Notes: a model not told the origin generated them from the letters alone. A DNA stretch of 64,000 nucleotides from Kingdonia uniflora (GCA_014058105.1 JACGCM010001692.1:806001-870000); one strand, 5' to 3'; numbered from the stretch's first letter, positions 9,515 to 22,055 are shown. Numbers and translations: made by a program.

Positions 9515-11310
9515 CTATACTACAGGAGGAGAGATTACTTCGTCCACCTTCACAATGCCATCCAGAGTAAACACCTCTGCTAACTCCTCAGGGCACAGCC
9601 CATCAGTCTCCATCATCACCATATTACCGACGACTTCGGTCCCACTCAGAACTTTGGGAACCTCCAGAGCATCACCCTCTGGATCAGAATCATCAAATAC
9701 AATACCGCCAGACTTTACCAAACCCTTATTATAATCCTTCCTCACCTCCAGCTCATCATACTGCCCAGAAAAGTGGGCCCTCGCTTGTCAACATCTTTTT
9801 AACTTTTCCCCTTTCAACTGAGCCCTAACCACATCCAAAATTTTACCGTGTTCTAGCTCCATCGCGCTCCGTACATCGGCAACTTTCTCCCTCACATCCT
9901 TCTCAGAGATTGTCCTCAGCAGCACAAGAGCAACCTCTTTTTTCTTACCCGACTTTTTCTTTGCTTCATGAAGGTCAGTTTCACTTAATTTTTGCGCTTC
10001 CAACTTGTAGGTACTCAGTTTTGCATTCAGCCCCTTCTTCTCCTAAATCAGAGCTTATTTTTTATTGGCCAAATCTTTTTCTATATTTTTATACGCTAGA
10101 ACTTTACTTTCCAGATCACTACTGCCCACAATGCGATCTTTGGCTTCTGTCAGTAACTTCTTGATCTGCATTATATTTATAAATTGAGTATTCGAATGAC
10201 CTACCAATTTCTTTAATCAAAGAAAAACAGTAAAATTTCTCACCTTCTACATGTTTTGTTGGCCCACAGTGAGGAAAGTAATCAAGCTCTCAGTCCTCAC
10301 CAAACAGTCATCCAATTCTACCTTCAACGCATCCGTCCCAGACATATAAGAGTCCATTGTCCCCTAAAATTTAGTCTTAGACTCTTCGATGAATCTATCC
10401 TTTGACAACTCACCGCTCTCTTTTTTCTTCGGGAGTACACTTGTTGCACCCCGTGGTGGACGCACATCTGGCACAACTACAGGCTTAACGATCTTCTCCT
10501 CCTCTTCAGTTGTCGATTGTCGAGTATTCCTCTTATGAAGAAGCAAAGGAGCCACAGCTTGGATCGCTACTCTTCTCTTCTTATTCTTTCCCAAGCTCTC
10601 TTCAAACATCGCATCTATCTTGGTATCAATCGTGTACCCATCCAAGGAGCAATTTTCTAGTAGAAAACTCGTATATGTAGCCCTCTTCTTCTTCGCCGAC
10701 ATCTATTATCAATGATAGAGACTTCAGCACCTTTGGCCCTCGACATCTTTAGCCCAGCCTCTTGGAATAGGGTGCTTATACGATCTTGGTTGATGACCAG
10801 ATTGTCGATCTTACCAAAGAATCCTTTCCTAATCTTGTAAATTTCTTCTTTCACTTCAGAATTCCTATAGACCTCCTAAAGCTGCAAACAAACAAAAAAC
10901 AGTTACAAATAATTTACCTTAGATTCACAACATAGTACATCGACAATTAAGTTACCTAACCACAAACCTAAGTGAAAGGTTTTTTACTTTAAGGGCTCCC
11001 CCGGGTCCATCTTGTCGAACTCATAGTTCCCATATACAAGTAAATGTTCGTCGCTGTATCGCCCTCCAGTTGATACTATATCATTGAAGAACAGTCTTTT
11101 AAAAAACCTCGCCAAATAGCGATAACCTAATTTCTTCGAGTTCATCTTCAGTGTGTAATACACACATATATCATCGACTGCGATCAATTCCTCCCCCCTT
11201 TCTAGGGGGTGACCTTGAAATTTTTCAAGTCTCCAAAATTTGAGCAAACTCGAGGAGCATGAATGGTCGAGAGACCGGACCATCGAGAATGCACTGGGGG
11301 TGACCATGTT
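9515..11310 (-). pseudogene. Tat-B antisense ORF, copy A (coiled-coil protein, N-terminal domain truncated)
   Basis: On the minus strand from about 11,200 to 9,515 runs a long broken reading frame. First comes the tail of a Transposase_28-like domain ([20 protein letters not shown], then [19 protein letters not shown] and [13 protein letters not shown]). Next is a basic and Pro/Thr-rich linker ([13 protein letters not shown] onward, 10,702-10,364), then a Lys/Glu-rich coiled coil (about 10,330-9,788), and finally an acidic end with FDDSDPEGDALEVPKVLSG. Several stops and frame changes occur. At its N-terminal side, near 11,200, the frame runs into foreign family-X sequence, so the domain is cut. 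Antisense extra ORFs between pol and the 3' LTR are known in the Tat lineage; their role is not known. Confidence 0.65.
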
Positions 11311-11699
11311 CTACTTCGATCAAGCTCAGGCCTTCGAAGTCCAAAAACTTTCTTGGTCTCACCCAAGTGTCACGTCCATCTCTCGACTGACACTCGGGGA
11401 ACGATCTCGGATCTCTTCGAGTTTCGATAATTCTATAAGCATGCTACACTTACAACATATGCAGATACAAGTATGCAAGAACATCAACAACTCTACTAAA
11501 CACAAGAAATCTCAGTACATCATATAACAAAAATTTAGGTTCAATACAAATCAACAAACAAATTTAAGTTCAGCATCCATCAGCAAGTCAAATCAATCAC
11601 AAATTCATAGCTCAAGAGCAAAGAAAGCTCAACATTGTTCGAACATTACAAAACAACAAAAAGATAAAAAAAATAGTTTGGCATGCCCAGTACAGTACC

Positions 11700-13810
11700 T
11701 CATATCGGAGTGGCTACACCATATCCTCCTGCAGCTTCCTCCTCGCTGACAACTATAACACCCTCAGTCCAAGGGTTCGACACAACAACATCCGCGACTT
11801 CCTCAGTACCAGTCCCAGCAGTAGCTACTCCCACACCTACACCAGCAACATCTACTTCTGCCCCCTTTGTCTGAACAGCATCGTCAGCAACAGGATCATT
11901 GGCTCCGGGTAAGCGTTTTAAAGTTTCAGGATCATACCCCAAATCTTTGATGAACTCTTTCAGTCTGACATTAGTCTCACATTCATCATCGAACTACCCT
12001 TGGAAGGTCTCCCTCTATTCTTTCATGGCCTTATTCTTTTCAGCCAGCTTTGCCTCCAGTACTTGCATATGATTATAGTACTGAGCTTTGAGTCTCCTCT
12101 CATATTCACCCCTGACAGTCTCTTGTTTAACCTTCAAAATGTTAATCTCAGAGACCAGCGATACCTTAGTCCCTCGAGAAAGCTCCAGATTTTCAAGTAC
12201 TTGTTTCAATTATCAGTTTATTACTTTTTGAGCCTTGATGAAAGCCTGTGACCAAGCGTTTGTCTGCTAGAATATTCAAGCCATCAGTATCCCCTGAAGT
12301 ATGGTTCACTTGAGAAAAAATTTAGAATTTCAAAAAAAAAAAAAAAAATAGTTACCTGATACACACTCTTTTTCATCCGCCTCCCAGCTTGCCATCAAAA
12401 CAGCAGTGACCCGAGCTTGCTCCACTAGTTCGGCCTCTGTTAGCTCTTCGTCCATATCCTCTGCATCATCCTCCCCCATCGCCCTATGCCTTATCCTCTA
12501 AGTTACCTTTGACTGCTGTACCCTTGGATATTCGAGAAAGACCTTTCCCTTCCCATTATTAGCCTGTGTCGACGTCTACTTCGACGCAAGCCTCGAGACA
12601 TCACGGGCTACTTCATGCATTTGTCCTGCCTGCTTTGGCACATGTTGCTCCTTGGGAACACAACTTACCTTGCTCGATAATTTCCCTTTCTCCATTCCTT
12701 CGACACCTCTTTTTTTATGGCTTCGGCGTAATGGGTACGTTTTAATGTAGGGAATCTGTCTTCTTCTGCCACTTCCTCTTGATACCAAGCCCCTTAAACA
12801 CATAGTTCACCCACTCCTCATCCATGTTGATCAACTTCTCAATATAATCCCTCAGATTTGTCCAAGTCAAGATATTAGGACCTGTAGAACAAACAGAAAC
12901 ACGTTTATTAGTCTATTTGATCAATACATCAAAATAATCTTTGACAGACAACTTACTTGGATTATAGACCTTATGCTATAACTTATAAGGATTTTCCCCT
13001 TCAACATTCTCATAGTTACCCCATACTACAGCCAGGTCTTTATCCCACCCTCGACCCGTCGAGCACAGATCAAACAACAAAGGCTTATCTGCGTAATACT
13101 GGATGTGATAGGTTCCCGCCATCTAGTTTACTTTCCTGGAGTAGAACGATACAATATTGTACCTCTCGATCAGGCTCCTCCCCTTCCCTCTCAGTTTTAC
13201 ATTCATACCCTCAACTACCTTCATCATTTTGTTAAAATTCCCATTCATCTGGCACGGGGCAACATCCCTAAAGTTTAGCACCTCCTTCATCTGCCTTCGG
13301 AGGGGTAGCTGCATTCCTACCCAAATTTGGCCTCTATATGCCATAATACCCTCTCAAGGTTTCAACTGGAAGGTGTACCCTGACCCCGCAGCAAATAATA
13401 TCACCCATACCTTTGACAGCTCCAATTTAGCCACAAATCGATCTAATCTCAGCTTCTCTCTGGTGGAGACAACACCCGTGGCCTCCTCCAAATTAGTCGA
13501 TTCCTCACTATGATCACTTTGTTCCCCCTCTCCCCTTTCATCACCCGAAGGCTCAATACTACCTTAGTGTCCCTCTCTCTCTCCTTCCTCCATCTCTTCC
13601 CGTCACTTTCCTCGGCCACCAGTGTCTTACAACGTTTCCTACTTAAAGCCATAATTTTAGGAACCACCATTGCTAATGGGCATCTTTTACAATGCTTAAC
13701 TCTTCTATGTTGTTGCTCTTACCCATCGGAGCATGACCAGATACACTAGCCTCATTTTCTTTGATCTCCTCATCTACTGGCCTTAGTCTCGAAGATCGGT
13801 GAGTACTCAT
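11700..13810 (-). pseudogene. Tat-X antisense ORF with Transposase_28-like domain
   Basis: The likely start is MSTHRSSRLRPVDEEIKENE at about 13,807. It is followed by a basic stretch (13,670-13,449) and then a domain of about 130 residues (13,344-13,000) with WVGMQLPLRRQMKEVLNF, VAPCQMNGNF, then PLLFDLCSTGRGWDKDLAVV and GNYENVEGENPY. This resembles Pfam Transposase_28 ('putative gypsy type transposon') and lines up with the Tat-B antisense protein. Beyond are a basic linker (12,803-12,576), a coiled coil (12,209-12,015: NLELSRGTKVSLVSEINILK) and a Val/Thr/Gly-rich acidic tail (11,942-11,700). Stops and frame changes separate the pieces. No pol gene overlaps it, so the antisense frame is not a shadow of a sense gene. 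Confidence 0.55.
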
Positions 13811-13953
13811 CTTATCCTACAGAAGAAGAGGCATGTAATTAGATCGATATATTTGACTATTACATATCAATAGCCTATTTTCACCTACTCTCACCAATTC
13901 AGACGATCATAGTCAAATGTTTTACTCTAATCCCTGTCACACCATCGATACCT

Positions 13954-14172
13954 TCAGAACCCCAAAAGGCTTGACACACAGATACATGGTTTCCCCCTGT
14001 CCCCGGTCATATTATCACAACTATAAACCCTAGAAGCCTCAACCCTAATATGTACTCCACATAAAAAAAACAGAAGATAAAGCAGCAAGACAGAAATAAG
14101 ACGATATACCTGTTGGAGTAAAATATTCTTTTTTTCTCGCAACAAATCAGATGATCCCATAGCAATTACCAA
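13954..14172 (-). other. Short antisense ORF with a hydrophobic segment, upstream of the X antisense ORF
   Basis: This is a 72-residue minus-strand ORF beginning MVIAMGSSDLLREKKN with a hydrophobic run, SVLLLYLLFFLCGV. It could pass for a signal anchor, but it lies in what should be the 5' leader of the antisense transcript and I recognise no family. It may be chance. The plus-strand base composition here is C/T-rich. Confidence 0.25.
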
Positions 14173-14179
14173 GCTCTAT

Positions 14180-16469
14180 GGAATAATGGAGTATGTTCTC
14201 CTCCTCTAACTTTCTAGTTTTTTCCATAAGTGGGTAAATGGAAACAGTAACCTTACACTTACCATTATATATACCTCCTTAAAATATCAAAAAACCGCCT
14301 CGATTTCCAAAACCGATATCATTACCACTACCCCTACATTGCGACTGAGATGTGTTTTATCTACTTTACCCTCCATTACCCCCACGTGTGCGTCTCATGC
14401 TCACATTCACACAATTTTTTATATAAACCAATTCAAACCTTCTGATCCCCACTCGAAGCTGCCAAATCAAATCTTTACACCAAATTAACCTTTTTCCGTA
14501 ATCTAAGGAGACATCATGAAGTTTGCAGGGCACTTTGCCCTATGCTCAGTACAGTTTCTGACATGCCAGCTATTTGGAGTGTTAGTTCTGACAGTCGAAG
14601 CTCACCTACCTTTGAAGCCCCTTCTTCCCATCTACGAATAATTGTCTACATCATGTCTCAAACATTCGCCCTCAGATAACCTAATATTTGATTTCAAAAT
14701 GTGCCAGTCATTCAATTTCTTTCATATTCGACATTCAACAAGCTATTTTCGCACCTAAATTACCTTCGAGTATTATGATGGTCATACTTGCACGCAGACA
14801 ATTCAGTTTTTCACTTTCACAGTTATCTTATAGATTTTCAATTTCAACAGAAAAACTGTAAACATTTCTTCATACTATCCTATACCAGTACTTTTACCAG
14901 ATTGAAAAAGCCCTTATTTACAGGCGGGACACTTCTTCTAGAATCCAACCTCAGCATCTTCCTTGTCCACCACCTCCTCAGCTATGGATTACAGGAAGGC
15001 GAACCGATTACTGGGGAGCGGTCTCATCAATTGTAGTGCCCTTCACCAGTGCACATAGGGCATCCCACCGATAGGTTCCCCTGGCTCCAGTTTAACCAAG
15101 CCAGGCATAGGCCAATCCAAGCCTCAATCACCGAAAAACCTCTACTTCAGTTCGAGGGCTTTTTCCTGTATGTGAAGGTCTCTTGGTGCCACTCGTTTCT
15201 AGTACCTTGGATTAGGCGTATTTCTGCTGCTCCGAGTTAAAGATGCAGACATGTTTTACTCAGTGAAGGTGCAGGTGTCTAAAGTTCTCTCAAAAGACCC
15301 TACTTACACCCAAAAGCAGGTGCATTTAAACCCTCTTTAATCAGAACCCACATTTATCACAGTTTTAAAAGTTTCCCTCAAAATCTTAACAACCAAACAT
15401 TTTAAAATTCCCAGATTCAACTATTTTATCAGCATGCGCACTCAACACCTATTTCTGAGGTTTTTCAGTCGACACATCCCTAGTCTCAAGCCCTCGGCCC
15501 CTCTATGCCTTCTCCTACAACTTTTTTATACATACATCGAACTTCAAGAATTCATAGTCAATTGTTCATTATGCCTACATGATAATTCAAAGCACTTTTA
15601 CCCTCGAAGATTGTCGTTTCTACTATTTACCCTTTGAAGTTAGATGTTTGATCCCGCGCCTACAATCTATTCATCTACCATTTTTACCATATAAAAAAAT
15701 GCACAATTTCAGTGAAGTGATGTTCTTATTTCATTACGTCGATTACAAAAAAAGAGGACAGTAGGGATGAAGAAGAAAATCTACAGAAATCAACAAAAAC
15801 AACAACATAAACCTTCAAATATAGTCATAAGATAAATAATAACAAAACCCATCACCTTGCCAGCACCTTGCGAAGAACTTTCCCTATTTTCAGATGAACC
15901 AGCTCTTCCTGTCGAGCTCTGCTCATCCTCCAATAATTGATCCTCTTCCTGCACAAGACGCTCAGCCAAAGCCTACAGAAAGAGATAGCGTTCTTCAGAG
16001 CTGTAAACTTTTACTGCATCATCCTCCACAAGTACACATAGTATTTCCTGTTGATCGGCTCCCCAGGTTCAACCTCCACCAGGTCCGGCATGTTCTAGTC
16101 GAGCTCCCTGTCACCAAATAACTTTAGCTTTAGTTCAGCCATTTTCCGTCCTATTTGACGATCTTTGGCAAACCCCATCCTTCTCTAATAATGCGTGTTG
16201 GGAGTGGTATCCATGATGGTATTCATGAAATATAGAGAATGAGAGTGAAGACGAAGAGTATACAGTATTACCCCCTCACAAGCCATATTTATATCCTCAT
16301 TAACATCATTTATTACTCTGTAATCACCATAACTTTGTAACTACCCTCCTTTATTACCTTCCTCGGAAGCCCAATATACATCAGTCAACCATTCAACTTC
16401 CAACATCCAAATGTTTTTCTCAGCAAATGCCTCTATACTAATTTCTGAGACCCTTACTGAGAGGGGGCA
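14180..16469 (-). other. Region of Tat-X between antisense ORF and LTR, with a duplicated antisense motif
   Basis: There is no long ORF. On the minus strand a short motif appears twice: MPGLVKLEPGEPIGG (about 15,100-15,055) and MPDLVEVEPGEPINR (about 16,091-16,047), each followed by a related Trp-containing stretch. The two occurrences lie about 990 bp apart and suggest a diverged duplication of a small antisense coding unit. I do not recognise the domain. The remainder is C/T-rich non-coding sequence with no further signal that I can support. Confidence 0.4.
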
Positions 16470-17000
16470 AATATAGTAGCCTACTCGCAACCTTCTAGCT
16501 ACAGTCGAATACTCGAAGGCTACCACGAAGCCTACACGAATACCTCGAAGCCCAATTAATCCGGAAACAAGCTTTCCAAGACTACACAAACTTTGATTAT
16601 GAACAAGTCTCGAAGATGAAGGCAGATCCGTCAGCACACGAACCCCACATCAACATCAGAAATACTTTGACCATAGTCATACATGGTCTGGAGGATACCC
16701 GGAGGATACACCTGTAATTTGACTTTCGTGATGACTCAACCCTTCCTATGTTCTATAAATAGGAGGGAGGGGGAACCAAGGAGAGGTTACGAAATCTCTT
16801 CCTAGAACCTTTGTTGTTTACCTTCGATCACTCTATAAATTACCCAGTACTCGAATCTTCGACTACCCGACAGTAATATCAAATCTCTTAAAAATCCTCA
16901 TCAGAGGTCATGGAGTGTCCCATTCTAGGCCTCCACACAAGTATATTGTCAGTAGGTTATTTGTATTATTGATTATATGTTTGTACACTTTGATAGGTGG
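16470..17000 (+). repeat. Probable LTR of Tat family X
   Basis: The purine tract 'ctgagagggggcaaat' (16,457-16,472) is a polypurine-tract-like sequence and is followed by 'atagtagcc', similar to the 'tgtagtagc' that opens the Tat-B LTR. Inside are 'ctataaata' at 16,753-16,761 as a TATA box and 'taggcctcc' further on. Only one copy is visible in the window, so the ends cannot be fixed by comparison. The right boundary, somewhere near 16,930-17,020, is a guess. Confidence 0.5.
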
Positions 17001-17030
17001 TGTAAGAGCCAACTTCCCCTCCTTGCGAAG

Positions 17031-18354
17031 TTAGGCCCCCACAAATATGTCATAAGCAATTGCGTAATGGCATTCATTACCATCTATCATATCTGAAAAT
17101 TTCATCCCCCTTAGGATATTGTCCATAAAGACAAGCATATAGACCCCGCAGTCATAACCATTTGGTTGTATTAGGCATTTCCCAAAACGAGTTGTCCATT
17201 TGGAGTTTAGACCACAATTCTTTACCTCTGAACCAGTAGGTGGACTACTACGATCAGCAAAATCTGCCCATGTCAACATTTTGGGGAGGATCTTTGATAG
17301 CTGATCTTTAATACACTGGTGTCCAGAAGATAACTTGTTCTTCTTCTATGCATTTACAATTTTTGCATCCACCAGTGAATCGTAGATGCATATTTTTCTT
17401 CCCATAATGGACACAACACAAAAGACCCAGTGGTTGTCATTGAGATTTCAGGCAATGAGTATTAATTTTGAATTGACCACTTTCAAATCTCATCGATGAA
17501 AGCAGTTAGAAACTGTACGATCACACTTCATAGATGTAATTTGTTCCTAAATTAATTTCTTCATCAATTCCATACCTACTGGAGAAGACATAATATAAGT
17601 CCAGACATTGAAAGCCCTGCCAATATATTGACAGGAAAAGACATCCGCCAAGGCAATCTTTTCTACAGCTTTAGGGGCACAATATTGTATATTAAAATAT
17701 TGAATCAGGGCTTTAATGTACACATCAATGACCTGAACAGAAAAATAAAATGATAAATTATATAACAAAAATTATAAAGTTTAGTAATACAAATGACAAT
17801 AATGTCAAAATAAATGATAAACTTCAAAGAAAACAACTTCTGTTTAAAGAAATGCCAAAGTGCAACAAAAAAAAGGATAAACAATTTTTAAAAAAAAAAT
17901 GGTAGAGACTCCTATAAAAATGATAGTTTTCTAAAAAAATGGAGTATATGACATGGATAACCCAATAAATGACAGAGAAAAAGAAATAAATTATATAAAT
18001 ACCTCATTGTCCAACCATTCTTTTGGATGTAAGGTGTAGAGAGCGTTAAGATAAATAGTTTCTTTACATATCCACCTATCGGTACTCCTGCTGTCCTCTT
18101 TAGCTTCAGGGGATAATTCATCTTTCCTCAGTGACCAAACTTGGTCTACCTAGTTTTTCTCACCCTCGGATATGGGTCTTTGAATAAAAGATTCCAATAA
18201 CACTCCCGGAAGAAGCTCGTAAAGGTGAGCATGCAATAGGTTCATTTTGACAAGCCATTTTGAAGGTTCTTCCATTATTATCATCGTCGGTTAGTGTATG
18301 CCTCTTCTTTAAGGTAACGTCCACTTCAGACTCCATTAAAACAATCTGGAACAA
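17031..18354 (-). pseudogene. Ulp1-like cysteine protease domain (peptidase C48)
   Basis: Exons on the minus strand: one ending in LHPKEWLDNE (about 18,000), an intron (about 17,998-17,734, acceptor 'ttctgttcag'), then VIDVYIKALIQYF and INTO the core at 17,733-17,547. After a frame break come NLNDNHWVFCVV (catalytic His in DNHW), ICIYDSLVD (catalytic Asp) and QPNGYDCGVYMLVF (oxyanion Gln and catalytic Cys). The full triad is therefore readable, but stops at about 17,545, 17,450 and 17,345 interrupt it. Ulp1 enzymes cleave SUMO from proteins; in transposons the role is unknown. The upstream exon (18,354-18,160) has the KKRHTL and SPLRASSGSV linker. Confidence 0.75.
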
Positions 18355-18379
18355 ATATGTCGAAATAAGATATAGAAAT

Positions 18380-20830
18380 ATAAATTTGTATATTACATGA
18401 GAATGAGTAATAAACCAGTTGTTTAGTTTAAAAGTACTTTATACATTAGTTTGGTCAACAACCATTTCTTTTATTACTTGCACAGGGTCAATTTTTTTCT
18501 ATGAATTTCCATCATCATCATTCTTGCCTTCAACCACCTCCTCTTTACTCTCTTTAGTATATAAATAAATATACTACAAATGATAAGAGTGATACAAGAT
18601 ATGAGATATGAGAAAATAAATATAAGAAAATAAAAAGTTACCAGCAATGAAATGATAAGTTACCTGACTAGCTTCATCAACATCTTCCTCCTCTTTACTG
18701 TGCTCTACCTCCTCTTTACACTCTTTAGTCTGTAAATAAATAGACTACAAATGATAAGAGTGAGACAAGATATTGTAAAATAAAAGAAGAAAATGAAAAG
18801 TTACCTGCAAATAAATGATAAGTTACCTGATAAGTTTTACCAACAACTTCTACCTGGTTGAAGAATACTATATCAGTTTTTGCTACCTCTGCAGCCACCA
18901 TAGTCTGAACAACAAAGGTTAAAGAAGAAACAAATTAAAATAAAAAAAATGGTATGGATAGGTGATGTTAATATTATGGATAGCTCAATACAAACAAATA
19001 TTAGTTGTAGTCAGGTAACTTGAGGTTATGAATCATCTTCTTTAGCAAATACCTCATTGGCATGTTGTACATCTTTTTTTCTATTATAATACACCACTAC
19101 AGTTCATTGTTCTAAATTCTCTTTTTTAGCTACTTGAGGTTGTTCTTCTTCAGATAACTTTCTCTTCGCCATCTTTCTCAACATCATCAACTTTATCATT
19201 ACCATTCTTCCATTCTTCTATCTGTAAAATAGGATATACATACTACAAATGGTAAAATTAAATGAACAAACAACAAGGAAGCAGCAAATATGATACATAG
19301 CTCAAAAAAATGTTAGATAAATACCTCTTGAACTTTCTCTTCTTTAGCAACTTGAGGTTACTCTTCTTCAACAGACTAAACTTTCCCTTCAACATCTTTC
19401 TCATCATCATCATCTTCATCATCATTTTTGTCACCCTTCTTCCACTTCACATACAACAAATGAAATGAACAAAGACTTCAGAATAAATGAAAGTTCTAGA
19501 AAAGAGAATGACAAAGACAACCAAACAAATACCAAAAATAACTGAACAAACGACAGACATCTGAACAAATGACAAAGGTCATAAAGTAAATGCCAATAAT
19601 TTGAACGAGAAATGCCAAATAAATTTAAATAAATAATTAGAAGTTGTAAAAGGATGATACCTCCAGAAGATCACCACCATATTCAGACGATATCACTTCC
19701 AAATTTACTTCCCTCCTAACTTCAACATCATCATCAACTATTATATCTTTTACCACTTCTAATCCCTTTCAGGCGCAACTTGCTACAGCAAATTTTCTGC
19801 AGTTGATTGAATATTCTCTAGTTCTGGAAATTCCGCCCGTCTCTTCATTGGTCCTCTATTAGCCAAGCCCTTCTTAGGGATCTTGGGGATTAAGTTTTTT
19901 CAAGTGGATCAGTGGGACATGATCCAATTTTTCATCAGTGAGATCTTCCATCTTCGTGCCTTCAATTTTCTTCTTTAGGGTAACATCAGCTTCTTCTACC
20001 TTAGTGTTCCTCTTGCTGGCATTCGTCTTCTTCTGCCTTTCTCCCCTGCATTTTTCTTCTTTTTAATCATTTAATTTTTTGTTGGAGGTCTTTTTGCCAG
20101 GTTCTCGGCTCCGCCTTCTTCCTTTTCCCATCTTCTTTCTCATTACCTTCTTCTTCCCGCTTGTGTTTCGCTGTTTTCTCAGGAGTAGAGAACTGGTACT
20201 GCCCAAGGAGTGGAGTATCTCCAAGTGGAAGAGTACTATCTCTAACTATAGACATTGAAATTCGTTCTAACATTTTACATTAGCTCAGCAACATTTTACC
20301 TTGGTCATCCAACTTCAGTAACATTTTATCATGCTCATCAACTGGGAGCATACCCTAACCATTACTGCTCTGATCTTAGTGGCAGAAGAACTGCTACCTA
20401 TTACAGGTACACCGACTGTAGGTGCACTGACTGCAGGTGACTCAATTGCAGGCGCAGCACCGATTGCTGGTGTGTTAATGTAATTTCTCTAAAATATTCA
20501 AACAAATAAAGATGATAAAGGGCAACTTGGAAATGACAGAAAAAAGTCTAACAATGATAATATGCAACAAAATCATGACAGAGAAAAATCAAACAAATGA
20601 CAAGATGAGGATATAAAATGACAAACCTAAGCAAATAAAATGATACGAAACCTAAATTAAATAACATGGAAGTAATAAAATGAATCAAAATTATACAAAG
20701 AATGGAAGATTACCATGGCCTCTTGCACAAGTTTTTGTTGCATGCCAGTCACAGACGACTTCATAGCTATTACCAGCAATTTGGGGTTAGCAAAAAACTT
20801 TTTAAATGTCACAATTTGGCGACACTTAAA
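18380..20830 (-). other. Linker and intron region of the Ulp1 element, acidic low complexity
   Basis: Between the DUF1985-like and protease domains the minus strand encodes short Glu/Asp-rich stretches (for example near 18,670-18,720, 19,150-19,200, 19,340-19,430 and 20,273-20,067, the last with KREEEGNEKEDGKRKK). They are separated by AT-rich spacers full of near-repeats of 'aaatgataag' and 'aaatgacaaa', which look like introns. A short tandem motif, 'gactgtaggtgcactgactgcaggtg', in two to three loose copies, sits at 20,407-20,450. Exact exon borders cannot be assigned. Confidence 0.45.
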
Positions 20831-20842
20831 GGATGTCATCCT

Positions 20843-21520
20843 CTATCCCTGTAGCTTAGGGAAAAAATGTATAGATTCCTTAATTCTTGGAAACTTTAGG
20901 CTAGGAATAGAAAGGAAAGTCCATATCATCAGCACCAAGTTACATCCGTGCAGTGATAAAGCTTTATCATATTTTTTATCAGCGGCTGATCGATAATCGG
21001 TAAACTTCACTATTTGACTCCACAAGAAATTATAGACTTGCTCACCCCAGGATAATCTGTTGAACTGATGTAGATCATCTACCAGATCAACATACTTCAC
21101 CCCAGCATTTCTCCCCTTGTTCGGGAGGAGAAAGGATAGTATAATTTTTAACAAATTTAATCGAAGAATATCGTCTGCAAAACTAAATCACATACGGCTA
21201 AAAATAAGAATGGGTAAAAAATGCCAAATAATACACAATGTAATGATAAGAACCTCAGCAAATAATGACCCAATTATTGCAAATACAATACAAATACAAT
21301 GAAGAATGATGATAAAGAACACAAAACAAATAAAAAATTAGAACTTTACCATGATGTCTTTCCAATTTTGCCTATTTTAAAGTACTGTCAATTTCCTTCA
21401 ACTCATATGTAGTCTTCTTCTTGAGGAATCGCCTCATTCTGAAATTTGTTATATGCTCATGATCAACAAATAAGGACTCATTTGCGATTTAAGAGACACG
21501 TAGCCCCAAAATCAGGTAAG
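20843..21520 (-). pseudogene. DUF1985-like domain of Ulp1 transposon protein
   Basis: The best piece (21,154-20,843, minus) begins MLKIILSFLLPNKGRN, then VKYVDLVDDLHQFNRLSWGEQVYNFLW and ALSLHGCNLVLMIWTFLSIPSL. The pattern of a Leu-rich start, a 'lVDDL-x-x-FNxxxWG' centre and a 'G-x-x-L-x-x-x-W-x-x-x-x-IP' end is that of DUF1985, which usually stands N-terminal to the Ulp1 domain in plant transposon proteins. Upstream, at about 21,480-21,365, lies NFRMRRFLKKKTTYELKEID, probably the preceding exon, ended by a stop. Function unknown. Confidence 0.55.
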
Positions 21521-22055
21521 CATGAATGGGTTTCATTTGAATTATCGTCCCCCCTAAATTAGAACTTCATATAAACGAGATGACGATCAAATATTCCTAT
21601 AACCAATGTCAGCATCGTCGCTATTAGTCAGTCAGCAGTAAGGGTGCAAAGCAGGAGGTATGATGGGCACCCTTCTCCTCTTCAGTCCCACACCTATATG
21701 CCGAGAGATGTAATTTTTAGCATTGGAGGTTCCCTTCTTGGCTCCACCCTCCTGTGTATGATTCTCATCATCAACTTGTGCATTCACTTCTTTATCAGAC
21801 TTTATTGTGAAAGAAGAAGAAAAGGAAGAATTTAATCAAACACCTATTTGGCAGTAGTCGCACAGATAATTTGTCACTGATATAGCACTGAAATCACACC
21901 CACACACGATGGGTAGAATCACGACGATTTTGAGAAAATGCTTTGTGCGACCGGGAATGTTTTTACGGTTGTTAAATACACATACGATTTGTATAAATGG
22001 GGCAGTGTTTGTAATGGTCATGTAAGATGAAACTGTTTAAAGAATGGGGACGGAA

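Larger units (their letters stand above)
6484..11201 (+). mobile_element. Tat-B retrotransposon fragment, copy A (pol 3' half, repeat array, antisense ORF)
   Basis: This is the counterpart of 34,949-39,406 in the full-length Tat-B element: archaeal-type RNase H, integrase, a 61-bp tandem array, then an antisense ORF. It has no LTRs. The left edge is joined to Harbinger at 'tttt' (6,479-6,482). The right edge stops inside the antisense ORF at about 11,201 and continues with unrelated family-X sequence. It therefore did not arrive by its own transposition; it is part of the block duplication. Confidence 0.85.
11202..17000 (+). mobile_element. Tat family X, 3' part (antisense ORFs and LTR)
   Basis: From about 11,202 the sequence no longer matches Tat-B. 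It contains minus-strand ORFs of the same type as the Tat-B antisense ORF, further antisense ORF scraps, and an LTR-like end preceded by a purine tract. The plus strand has no pol genes here. The element is therefore a 3' portion of a second Tat family, perhaps the one seen at 1-524. The left edge is the breakpoint of the block duplication. The right edge, near the end of the Ulp1 element, is not sharply defined. Confidence 0.6.

Noticed and set aside
11683..11874. Plus-strand ORF rich in Thr, Pro and Val
   Set aside because: It is the complement of the minus-strand Val/Thr/Gly-rich tail of the X antisense ORF. The coiled coil and domain on the minus strand make that the coding strand.
13954..14172. 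Secreted or membrane protein gene
   Set aside because: A single hydrophobic run in a short ORF in an antisense leader, with no homology; listed only with low confidence.
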